Shown in pieces: positions 8,838-18,131 of a DNA stretch of 64,000 bases. Each line of letters opens with the position of its first letter. Within the stretch, counting starts at the first letter, position 1. Both the position numbers and the translations under genes were made by a program. The notes under the pieces were generated by a model. It was given only the letters and a program-made list of their open reading frames with translations, was not told the origin of the DNA and did not search any database. The stretch covers positions 1 to 64,000 of the forward strand of contig LQPU01000009.1 in NCBI GenBank assembly GCA_002101905.1. Reading direction: 5' to 3'. The stretch comes from Mycobacterium shimoidei (GTDB lineage Bacteria; Actinomycetota; Actinomycetes; Mycobacteriales; Mycobacteriaceae).

Positions 8838-10039
8838 CCGTCAGCGAGTTCGACCCCGCCGAGCTGCAGGGCGGACTGCTCATGCAGGTGCAGAACGTGC
8901 ATGAGCGGCTGGGCGAGGCCCGCGCCAAGCACCCGGTGATGGTCGGCAACCCGTTCACCGAAACCTCAACACAGACATTGGCCGATGGCGTGACGGTGCT
9001 GGGCTACGACGAGTGCCAAACGGTGCTCACTCATCCGGAGACGTTCTCGTCGTCGATCTACGAACAGATCATGGGCCCGGTGATGGGCCGCACCCTGCTG
9101 GAACTGGAGGGGGCAGAGCATCGGGCCAGCCGTGCGCTGGTGTCCCCGTCGTTCCGGTCGGCGCTGCTGGAGCGCTGGCGCAGCGAGTTGGTGGAAGTGG
9201 TCGTCCACGAGCTGATCGACCGGTTCGCGCCGCGTGGCCGCGCCGAGCTGGCCCGCGAGTTCACGTTCGCGTTCCCGGTCCAGGTCATCGCCCGGATGAT
9301 GGGCTTGCCGCGCCAGGACTACCCGCGCTTCCAGCGGCTGTCGATCGAACTGCTCAACGTGGTCTACGACTGGGATTGCGGGATCGCCGCGTCGGCCGAA
9401 CTCAAGGCCTACTTCACCGAGATCCTCGCCGAGCGGCGGCGTCACCCGCAGGACGACCTGATCAGCACGTTGGCCGAATCCGAGATCGACTCGGCCCGGC
9501 TGACCGACAACGAGATCTTCGCTTTTCTGCTGCTGATCTTGCCAGCCGGCGTGGAAACCACCTATCGCGCGTCGGGCAATCTGTTGGTGGCGTTGCTCAC
9601 CGAACCCGCCCTGTGCGACGCGGTGCGCGCGGATCGTGGCTTGGTGCGCGGGGCCATCGAAGAGGCCCTGCGATGGGAGCCGCCGATCACCACGGTGATG
9701 CGGGTGGCCGCCCGCGATTGCGAGCTGGCCGGCGTGGCAATCCCGGCAGGCACCAATGTCAGCGTCAGCGTGGCCGCCGCCAACCGGGACCCGGCCCGTT
9801 ACCCGGATCCCGACCGGTTCGATCCAACTCGGAAGAACATCGCGCACTTGACGTTTGGTGGTGGCCCGCACCTTTGCCTGGGTATGCATCTGGCTCGGAT
9901 GGAGAGCACCGTCGCGATCAACGCGCTTTTGGACCGGCTGCCCGATCTCCGGTTGGACCCCGGCGCACCGCCGCCGCAGGTGGTGGGTATGGCGTTTCGC
10001 TCACCGGCTGCCCTTCCGGTCGAATTCACGCCGTGCTGA
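8834..10039 (+). CDS. cytochrome P450
   Basis: The 401-residue P450 has the I-helix A-G-V-E-T-T-Y-R (acid-alcohol pair E-T), the ExxR helix E-E-A-L-R, and the heme loop F-G-G-G-P-H-L-C-L-G with the thiolate at Cys348. It is co-translated with the upstream D-aminoacylase-like gene through a 4-base overlap and follows two amidohydrolases, so it may act on the same or a related metabolite. No ferredoxin gene is next to it. The ferredoxin at 1823-2023 could serve it, but that is speculation. It ends 9 bases before the oppositely oriented YggU gene. Confidence 0.92.
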   Translation: MTVSEFDPAELQGGLLMQVQNVHERLGEARAKHPVMVGNPFTETSTQTLADGVTVLGYDECQTVLTHPETFSSSIYEQIMGPVMGRTLLELEGAEHRASRALVSPSFRSALLERWRSELVEVVVHELIDRFAPRGRAELAREFTFAFPVQVIARMMGLPRQDYPRFQRLSIELLNVVYDWDCGIAASAELKAYFTEILAERRRHPQDDLISTLAESEIDSARLTDNEIFAFLLLILPAGVETTYRASGNLLVALLTEPALCDAVRADRGLVRGAIEEALRWEPPITTVMRVAARDCELAGVAIPAGTNVSVSVAAANRDPARYPDPDRFDPTRKNIAHLTFGGGPHLCLGMHLARMESTVAINALLDRLPDLRLDPGAPPPQVVGMAFRSPAALPVEFTPC

Positions 10040-10048
10040 CGCGCGCAC

Positions 10049-10288
10049 TCAGCGCAGCACACGAAACCGCTTGAGCCTCGCTTTGGCGCCGGCCACCAGC
10101 TCCACCCGGCTCTTGGGTACACCGAGATGCTCGGCGAGCAGCCTGGTTACCGCCGCGTTGGCCTTGCCGTCCACCGCGCGCTCGGCCACGTAGATTGTCA
10201 GGCTGCCGTCGGGGCCGACCTCGACAAGCGGACCCTTGCGGCTGCCGGGCTTGACCCGGACCGTGACGATATCGCTGGCAGTCGTCAC
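10049..10288 (-). CDS. DUF167/YggU (UPF0235) family protein
   Basis: This small 79-residue protein has the complete DUF167 pattern: V-R-V-K-P-G-S-R-K near the N-terminus, then V-D-G-K-A-N-A-A-V (near residue 40), and V-x-L-V-A-G-A-K-A-R-x-K-R at the C-terminal end. The family is widespread, has a known fold, and its biochemical role is not settled. It is encoded alone on this strand, convergent with the P450 gene and followed upstream by another small gene in the same direction. Confidence 0.85.
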   Translation of the reverse strand: MTTASDIVTVRVKPGSRKGPLVEVGPDGSLTIYVAERAVDGKANAAVTRLLAEHLGVPKSRVELVAGAKARLKRFRVLR

Positions 10289-10321
10289 CCGGCCCCGACC
10301 GAATCGCAGGGTCTAGGCACT

Positions 10322-10522
10322 CTAGGCCGGCATCCTCTTCATGCCGACGTCCTTGACACGGTGCGTCACCGAGCCCCAGGCCGAGGGCGAGAAGTGCGTC
10401 GTGACTTCCTCGAACCCGTCGAGGCGAGAAATGGTGACGACGCCGGTGTCATGGTTGATCGACAGCTTGTCGCCTTCGTTGGCATGCACCTCTTCGCCGT
10501 CGAGAAGCCGGATGGTGAACAT
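10322..10522 (-). CDS. small conserved protein of unknown function
   Basis: I do not recognise a named family for this 66-residue protein. It begins M-F-T-I-R-L-L-D-G-E-E-V-H and reads as a small beta-rich domain, with no Cys, no signal peptide and no membrane segment. A good ribosome-binding site (GGGAGGG about 8 bases before the ATG) supports that it is real. It is divergent from mbtI across about 230 bases that contain a palindrome and an IdeR-type box. Iron regulation of this gene is therefore possible but unproven. Confidence 0.6.
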   Translation of the reverse strand: MFTIRLLDGEEVHANEGDKLSINHDTGVVTISRLDGFEEVTTHFSPSAWGSVTHRVKDVGMKRMPA

Positions 10523-10639
10523 GCTGTGTGCCCTCCCTCTGAAACGTTGGCGTCGGCTGGGATCTGGTCAGTTCCGTTGGTAGCAACCACGATATGGATG
10601 TGACTGAACGTGAAGAAGATACGTCGCGATACAGCGACT

Positions 10640-10658
10640 GAACGTTTTGGAAACGTTC
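10640..10658. promoter_or_regulatory. 19-bp palindrome, candidate operator
   Basis: GAACGTTT and AAACGTTC form a perfect 8-bp inverted repeat around TGG. It lies between the divergent small gene (10322-10522) and mbtI, about 75 bases upstream of the IdeR-type box. The spacing suits a dimeric helix-turn-helix regulator. It does not resemble the IdeR consensus. Which gene it would control is not known. Confidence 0.4.
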
Positions 10659-10730
10659 GGTGACCGACCAATCACAGGTCGCGGACCCACCGGGACGGCC
10701 GCCAATCGGGAGGGGCACCCCCGCGGTTTC

Positions 10731-13034
<2,304 letters not shown>

Positions 13035-14531
13035 TCAGGCCGAGGAGCTGACGCGGACATCGGCGTTACGCGCGACCGCGTGGTAGTCCGCGATCCGGAA
13101 ATCTCGCATCTGTCGAAGGTACTGGGTCGCGGTGCCCGGATACATCGCGGCGTTGCAGCCGTCCCTGGTCAGATACCAGCTGCGGCAACCAGACATCCAT
13201 GTGGTGTTCGCCAGGCGCTTCTGGATGCGTTCGTTGTAGCGGCGCTGAACGTCGGCGCGCACGTCGAGGTAACGCAGATCCTTGTCCAGGATGGTGGTGA
13301 TGGCGCGCACCGCGTACTCGAGTTGGCCTTCGATGTACACCAGCAGCGAATTGTGCCCGGACCCGGAATTGGGACCGGTCATGAAAAACAGGTTGGGGTA
13401 GCCGTGCGCGCTTGTGCTCTTGTAGGCCTGGGCGCCATCGGCCCATTCGGCGTTGAGCGAGCGAGCACCCAGACCGTGCACCGGGAACGGGGGACCGGTC
13501 AGATGCACGTCGTAACCCGTGGCGAACACAATGCAGTCCACGTGGTGCTCGATGCCGTCGCTGGTGCGGATACCGGCGGGGCTCAGTGTCGCGATCGGCC
13601 AGTCGATGAGCTTGCAGTTGTGGCGCTGCAGCGCGGGGTAGTAACCGCTGGAGACCAGCATCCGCTTGCAGCCCGGGGTGAAGTCGGGCGTCAGCTGACG
13701 GCGCAGCCACGGGTCTTTGACCGCCAGCCGCAGATGCGCCTTGCCCAGCCGCGCGACCAATGAGGTCAGCGGAGTGTTCCATACCAGAGCGGCGGCGCTG
13801 GCTTCATGTCCCCAGAACAGTGCCTGCCGGGCAAGTTCCTGCGCGGCAGGGAATTTGGTGAACACGGCCTGCACAGCGGGCGGTGTGGTGATGTCGAGGC
13901 GGGGCAGCACCCAGCCGGGCGTGCGCTGGAACACCTTGACGAAATCGGCTTGCTTGACCAGTTCTGGGACGATCTGGACGGCGCTGGCCCCGGTCCCGAT
14001 GACCGCGACACGCTTGCCGGCGAAATCGTAGTCGTGGTCCCAGCGTCCGCTGTGGATCTTGTGCCCGCGGTAGGAGTCGATGCCGCGGATGTCGGGAAAG
14101 CTGACATCCGATAACGGTCCCGAAGCCAGGATGACGGTGCGGGCGTGAAAACGCTTGCGTCCGGCCGTCGTTGCGGTCCACACACCGGCCTTCTCGTCGA
14201 ACGACAACCCATTGACCTCCTGGCCGAACCGGATTCGGCGACGGATGTCGTATCGGGTGGCCAGGTCCTCGAGGTGGCGGTGAATCTCGCCGGCGGGCGA
14301 GTAGGTGCGCGACCAGCTCGGGTTCTGGGCGAACGAGAATGAATACAGCAGCGACGGGATGTCACAGCTCGCGCCGGGGTAGGTGGTGTCGCGCCAGGTT
14401 CCGCCCACCCGGTTACTGCGCTCCAGGATGACGAAGTCCTCGACGCCGACTTCGGCGAGCTTGATCGCGGCGCCCAGGCCGGTGAAGCCGGCGCCGACAA
14501 TCAGCGTCGGATGAACTTGGTTGCGCGCCAT
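13035..14531 (-). CDS. flavin-containing (Baeyer-Villiger-type) monooxygenase
   Basis: The 498-residue protein has two Rossmann motifs. The FAD motif G-A-G-F-T-G-L-G is near residue 13 and the NADPH motif G-T-G-A-S-A-V-Q is near 180. Between them lies Y-R-G-x3-H-S-x2-W near 155, which fits the Baeyer-Villiger fingerprint [F/Y]xGxxxHxxxW. It would insert oxygen into a ketone or oxidise a soft nucleophile; the substrate is unknown. It sits 3 bases after the ferritin-like gene and directly before the MerR gene. It lies in the space between mbtI and mbtA, where M. tuberculosis has mbtJ. Confidence 0.9.
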   Translation of the reverse strand: MARNQVHPTLIVGAGFTGLGAAIKLAEVGVEDFVILERSNRVGGTWRDTTYPGASCDIPSLLYSFSFAQNPSWSRTYSPAGEIHRHLEDLATRYDIRRRIRFGQEVNGLSFDEKAGVWTATTAGRKRFHARTVILASGPLSDVSFPDIRGIDSYRGHKIHSGRWDHDYDFAGKRVAVIGTGASAVQIVPELVKQADFVKVFQRTPGWVLPRLDITTPPAVQAVFTKFPAAQELARQALFWGHEASAAALVWNTPLTSLVARLGKAHLRLAVKDPWLRRQLTPDFTPGCKRMLVSSGYYPALQRHNCKLIDWPIATLSPAGIRTSDGIEHHVDCIVFATGYDVHLTGPPFPVHGLGARSLNAEWADGAQAYKSTSAHGYPNLFFMTGPNSGSGHNSLLVYIEGQLEYAVRAITTILDKDLRYLDVRADVQRRYNERIQKRLANTTWMSGCRSWYLTRDGCNAAMYPGTATQYLRQMRDFRIADYHAVARNADVRVSSSA

Positions 14532-14534
14532 GGG

Positions 14535-15455
14535 TTATGCCGCTGGCTCGTGGGTCACTTCGCGAACCCAGCTAGGCACCTTCGGCAGCAGAGGCCGCGG
14601 ATAGCGGTCGGAAAGCCACACCATCGAGTTGGCCAGCAGATGATAGGGATGCTGCGGTTTTGTGACTACTCCGGCGTAGCGCCTCAGGAATCGGTAAGTC
14701 GGTACCCGCTCGGTGTGTGCACCGCGGTCACCAAGCTCTTTGAATCGTTTCACAGCCTTGTAGAGTCGCTCGGGCTCCAAACCCATGGCGACGATCTCAT
14801 TGCGGATTCTGTTGATCAACGGCACACCCGTGACCGCGCCGATGATGAGACCCGGAGTGGCATGGTGACCGACGAAATCGATCAACAACCGTCGAATCTT
14901 CGCGTGCCCGATCATGTCGAGAACTTCGAAATCGACCACTAGATGGCGTGATTCGTCGTTGTTGATCTTCTCGAACACTTGGTGGCAAACCGGGTCATGC
15001 ACCTCCTCGAGGAGGAACTTCAAGAGGGCGCCGTCCAGGGCGACTTCGAGCATCGGAATGACGGTGCCGAGCAGAGACAGCGGCATGTCGTCGGCCCAGC
15101 GGTCCAGCCAGTCGATGGCCAGCCGTATGTTCACGTTCGGCTCGGGAACTTCATTGTCCTCGAGCATGCCCCAGCGCTTCATCAGCGCCAGCTCGGCGTT
15201 GGCGTGGCGTTGCTCTTCGGCGTGGAAGTAGCGGTAGATCTCGGCGATGGTGGGGGTGGGCGCTTTTTTCGCCAGCGCCGCGAATCCCCGGGCGCCGATG
15301 TTCTCGATCCAGCACAAGTCGGCCATGAAGGCCTTCAGCTGGGGCCGGAATTCGTCGCTGATCGTCTCGGCACCGGGTGCGTCCCAATCGATGTCGGCGA
15401 GCGCCCATTGCCGGTCCTTGATCTTGGCCAGCATTGCTTCCATGTCGATACTCAT
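14535..15455 (-). CDS. ferritin-like diiron protein, probable metal-dependent oxidoreductase/hydrolase
   Basis: The 306-residue, mostly helical protein has two ExxH-type metal sites. The first is F-H-A-E-E-Q-R-H-A near residue 75, preceded by a Glu in W-I-E-N. The second is N-N-D-E-S-R-H-L-V near residue 167, after an E near 133. This is the pattern of ferritin-like diiron proteins. I cannot say whether it is an oxygenase or a hydrolase. It overlaps the SDR gene by 4 bases (ATGA) and is followed by the monooxygenase. A diiron enzyme lying downstream of an iron-regulated gene (mbtA) is of interest. Confidence 0.7.
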   Translation of the reverse strand: MSIDMEAMLAKIKDRQWALADIDWDAPGAETISDEFRPQLKAFMADLCWIENIGARGFAALAKKAPTPTIAEIYRYFHAEEQRHANAELALMKRWGMLEDNEVPEPNVNIRLAIDWLDRWADDMPLSLLGTVIPMLEVALDGALLKFLLEEVHDPVCHQVFEKINNDESRHLVVDFEVLDMIGHAKIRRLLIDFVGHHATPGLIIGAVTGVPLINRIRNEIVAMGLEPERLYKAVKRFKELGDRGAHTERVPTYRFLRRYAGVVTKPQHPYHLLANSMVWLSDRYPRPLLPKVPSWVREVTHEPAA

Positions 15456-16354
15456 CGAGTTTCTCCCTCGTGCACGGCGTCAGAGTGAGACAGGGCAGTC
15501 CGGGACAGCAGGCCCATCGCGCGGGTGTATGCGCTCGGGGCCAAGCGTTTGATATTCCAGCCGACTTTGGCGTCCAGCTGCGGCATGCAATACAGGTCGC
15601 CGCGATCGTGGGCGTCCAGGCAGGTGCGCGCGACCTTGGCCGGCGAAAACCCGATCCAGCGCGTCAGTTTCGTCGCCAGCTCGCTGCTCTCCGTCGTGAT
15701 CCGGCCGGATTCGATGATGTTGGTCTTGACGAAAGTCGGACACAGCGCGGTGACCCTGACCCCCGAGCCGGACAATTCGGCGGCCAGAGTCTCCGACAGC
15801 GACAGCACTCCGGCCTTGCTGACGTTGTAGGCGGCCATCCCCGGGGCCGCGCCGAACGCGGCGGCTGAGGCCACGTTGATGATGCCGCGAGGCGGTTTGG
15901 AAGGCCCGGCTGCCCGCAGGATCGGCGCGAACACGTGACAACCGTGAATCGGCCCCCACAAGTTGATGCCCAGCAGCCAGCGCCAATCCTCAATGGAAGC
16001 TTCGCCGATGGCTGCCCCGCCGGCGCCGACTCCGGCGTTGTTGATCACCAGGGTGGGGGCTTTGCCGAACCAGGATTGCGACTGGGTCGCCAGCTCGCAC
16101 ACCTCGTCGTATTGCGACACGTCGCAGCGGATCGCGATGGCGTTGCCGCCGTGGTCGGTGATTGTCTTGGCGGTGTCGGCGGCAGCGGCTTCGTCGATGT
16201 CGCTGCACACCACCGAGCCGCCCCGACGGGCGAGCTCCAGCGCCAACGCCGCCCCGATTCCGCTGCCGGCGCCGGTGACCACCGCCGACGCGTTGTGGCT
16301 GGTCTTTTCGGAGGTGCGCATGAACCTCGTCGCCGCGCCAACCAGCGCCGTCAT
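15452..16354 (-). CDS. short-chain dehydrogenase/reductase (SDR)
   Basis: The 300-residue protein is a classical SDR. It has the cofactor motif T-G-A-G-S-G-I-G near residue 28, D at the end of strand 2 (C-S-D-I-D, suggesting NAD(H) preference), N-N-A-G near 105, the catalytic Ser in V-A-S-A-A near 148, and Y-x3-K (Y-N-V-S-K) near 161. It would oxidise an alcohol or reduce a ketone and could supply the ketone for the monooxygenase two genes on. It starts 58 bases after the mbtA stop in the same direction, so read-through from the mbtA promoter is possible. Confidence 0.88.
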   Translation of the reverse strand: MTALVGAATRFMRTSEKTSHNASAVVTGAGSGIGAALALELARRGGSVVCSDIDEAAAADTAKTITDHGGNAIAIRCDVSQYDEVCELATQSQSWFGKAPTLVINNAGVGAGGAAIGEASIEDWRWLLGINLWGPIHGCHVFAPILRAAGPSKPPRGIINVASAAAFGAAPGMAAYNVSKAGVLSLSETLAAELSGSGVRVTALCPTFVKTNIIESGRITTESSELATKLTRWIGFSPAKVARTCLDAHDRGDLYCMPQLDAKVGWNIKRLAPSAYTRAMGLLSRTALSHSDAVHEGETR

Positions 16355-16377
16355 GCGACTGAGTCAACCGCAAATGG

Positions 16378-16389
16378 TGACATTAGTCA
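16378..16389. promoter_or_regulatory. short palindrome upstream of the SDR gene, candidate operator
   Basis: TGAC-ATTA-GTCA lies in the 58-base gap between mbtA and the SDR gene. A second related element, GACTGAGTC (16357-16365), abuts the SDR start. Two AGTCAA copies in this short gap suggest a regulator site, possibly for the MerR protein encoded at the end of the same run. A clear -35/-10 pair is not visible. This is weak evidence. Confidence 0.3.
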
Positions 16390-16412
16390 ATGGCAACGTC
16401 GGCGGCAGAGCG

Positions 16413-18053
16413 CTATGTCGTGGACTGTAGTCCCCGCGCGATGGCCTTTTTGTCAACCTTGCCGATCGCGGTGACAGGCAGCGAGGTCATCGCGGCCAAC
16501 ATATCCGGTCGGGCGTGTCGGGCTACCCCGCGTTGATCGAGGTATTCGTTCAGTTCGGCCAGTGTCAACGCAGCGCCTTCGAAAATGACTGCCGCGCAGA
16601 TCTTTTCGCCCAGATACTCATCGGGCAGTGCGACCGCCACCGCCGACGAGATCGCCGGATGCGCGATGAGATGCTCTTCGATGTCTGCTGCGGCAACGGT
16701 TTCGCCGCCGCGGTGGATGACGTCTTTGACCCGGCCGGTTACTTCCAGATAGCCATTGTCGAACCGGCGCACCAAATCACCGGTGCGGTAGAAGCCGTCG
16801 GGATCGAAGCTGCGCGCATTGTCACGCTCGGCCCGAAAGTAGCCGTTGAGGGTGTAGGGTCCGCGCACCAGCAATTCGCCTTCGGCGCCGGCGGCCACCG
16901 GTACACCGGCATCGTCGACGATGCGCAGCTCGTCGTCCGGGCACAGCGGCAGTCCTTGTGTGTGATCGACAAGCTCCGGCGGATCGCCGGGCCGGGTGTA
17001 GCACACCAGGCCTTCGGCCATGCCGAATACCTGCTGCAGCCCCGGGGTCAGCTTCTCGCGGATGCGGGCGGCGTCCTGGGCGTCGAGCTTGGCTCCGCCG
17101 ACTTGCAACAGCCGCAAGGTTGTTGGTGTCACCGGCTCCCAGTCGGTGGCCTGTGCCCACAGATTGGCCAACGCCGGAACCAGCGCGGTGGCGGTGACGC
17201 CGTGGCGTGCGATCGTGGCAAAAGCCGCCTCCGGACTGGGGTCGGAGCTGAATACCGTGGTGGCGCCGACGCTGATCGCGCCGAGCAGGCCCGGGCAGGC
17301 CAACGGAAAGTTGTGCGCGACAGGTAATGTCGCCAGGTAGACGTCGTCGATGGTCAACCCGCAGACTTCGGCACTTGCCGTGGCGTTGTATACGTAATCC
17401 TCGTGAGTGCGGGGGATGAGTTTGGGTATGCCGGTGGTGCCGCCCGAAACCAGGAGCAAGGCAGGCGATTCCGGAGCCGCAGTAGCCTGCGCCCGCCGAT
17501 GGGTGTCGCCCGCGGACACCGCCGCCCATGAGATGAACGGGCCGGGATCGCCGTCGACCACGACATGGCGCAGCGTGCCGTGCTCGCGGATCAGCTCGTG
17601 CGCCATTGCCCGATAATCGAAGCCTTTGTCGACGTCGCAGATGAGCAGCATGCGCGCTTCGCTGACCGCGGCGAAGTGCCCCAGTTCGGCGGCGCGGTGG
17701 CCGGGCAGGCACATCACCGGTATCGCACCCGCCCGCAATAACGCGAACAGCGCGACCCCGAACTCGCAACGGTTGGGCAGTTGCAACAACACCCGGTCGC
17801 CGGGCGCGATGTCCAGCGCGGTCAGGCCGGCGGCCGCGCGCTCGGCCCGCCGGTCCAGTTCTGCATAGGTCAGGCGCGCTCCGGCCGGATCGGAGTCGAC
17901 CATGGCCAGGCGGTGCGGCCACTTCTGTGCGGCCTCGGACAGCAGCGAATCGACCGTTCGGCCTGTCCAGTAGCCGGCCGAGCGGTAGCGCGCCGCGCGC
18001 TCGGCGGGGAAGGGGACGAAACCATCGACGCCGCTCGCGGCCATCTCGGACAT
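16413..18053 (-). CDS. mbtA: salicyl-AMP ligase MbtA
   Basis: MbtA is a stand-alone adenylation enzyme that activates salicylate with ATP and transfers it to the aryl carrier domain of MbtB. The 546-residue protein has L-V-S-G-G-T-T-G-I-P-K (A3) near residue 200, the H-N-F-P-L segment typical of aryl-acid ligases such as DhbE/EntE near 250, G-R-V-K-D-V-I-H-R-G-G-E (A8) near 440, and I-G-K-V-D-K-K with the catalytic Lys near the C-terminus. M. tuberculosis MbtA is about 565 residues. The ATG at 18053 is fixed by GAGGAG 6 bases upstream. It is divergent from mbtB across a shared IdeR-type box. Confidence 0.94.
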   Translation of the reverse strand: MSEMAASGVDGFVPFPAERAARYRSAGYWTGRTVDSLLSEAAQKWPHRLAMVDSDPAGARLTYAELDRRAERAAAGLTALDIAPGDRVLLQLPNRCEFGVALFALLRAGAIPVMCLPGHRAAELGHFAAVSEARMLLICDVDKGFDYRAMAHELIREHGTLRHVVVDGDPGPFISWAAVSAGDTHRRAQATAAPESPALLLVSGGTTGIPKLIPRTHEDYVYNATASAEVCGLTIDDVYLATLPVAHNFPLACPGLLGAISVGATTVFSSDPSPEAAFATIARHGVTATALVPALANLWAQATDWEPVTPTTLRLLQVGGAKLDAQDAARIREKLTPGLQQVFGMAEGLVCYTRPGDPPELVDHTQGLPLCPDDELRIVDDAGVPVAAGAEGELLVRGPYTLNGYFRAERDNARSFDPDGFYRTGDLVRRFDNGYLEVTGRVKDVIHRGGETVAAADIEEHLIAHPAISSAVAVALPDEYLGEKICAAVIFEGAALTLAELNEYLDQRGVARHARPDMLAAMTSLPVTAIGKVDKKAIARGLQSTT

Positions 18054-18059
18054 AGGTAT

Positions 18060-18065
18060 CTCCTC
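18060..18065 (-). promoter_or_regulatory. ribosome-binding site that sets the mbtA start
   Basis: GAGGAG on the minus strand lies 6 bases before the ATG at 18053. An open frame continues for about 300 codons upstream through mbtB, so this site is what identifies the true start. A second in-frame ATG lies 9 bases downstream (18044) and is too far from the site. Confidence 0.7.
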
Positions 18066-18096
18066 GCCAGCCTGCCCCGGGTAAGGTAACCACAAA

Positions 18097-18115
18097 TTAG
18101 GGCAGCCTTTGCTAA
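18097..18115 (+). promoter_or_regulatory. IdeR-type iron box between mbtA and mbtB
   Basis: These 19 bases match the IdeR consensus at 13 of 19 positions and form an imperfect palindrome with TTAG and CTAA at its ends. The box lies in the 78-base gap between the divergent mbtA and mbtB genes. It overlaps a plausible mbtB -10 (TAATTA, 18113-18118), and the mbtB ribosome-binding site GGGAGGAG follows at 18121-18128. The equivalent M. tuberculosis region is a known IdeR target. One box could repress both promoters under iron-replete conditions. Confidence 0.72.
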
Positions 18116-18131
18116 TTATCGGGAGGAGTTC

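Noticed and set aside
16515..17327. 270-residue open frame on the + strand
   Set aside because: It is antisense to mbtA, whose motifs and ribosome-binding site are clear.
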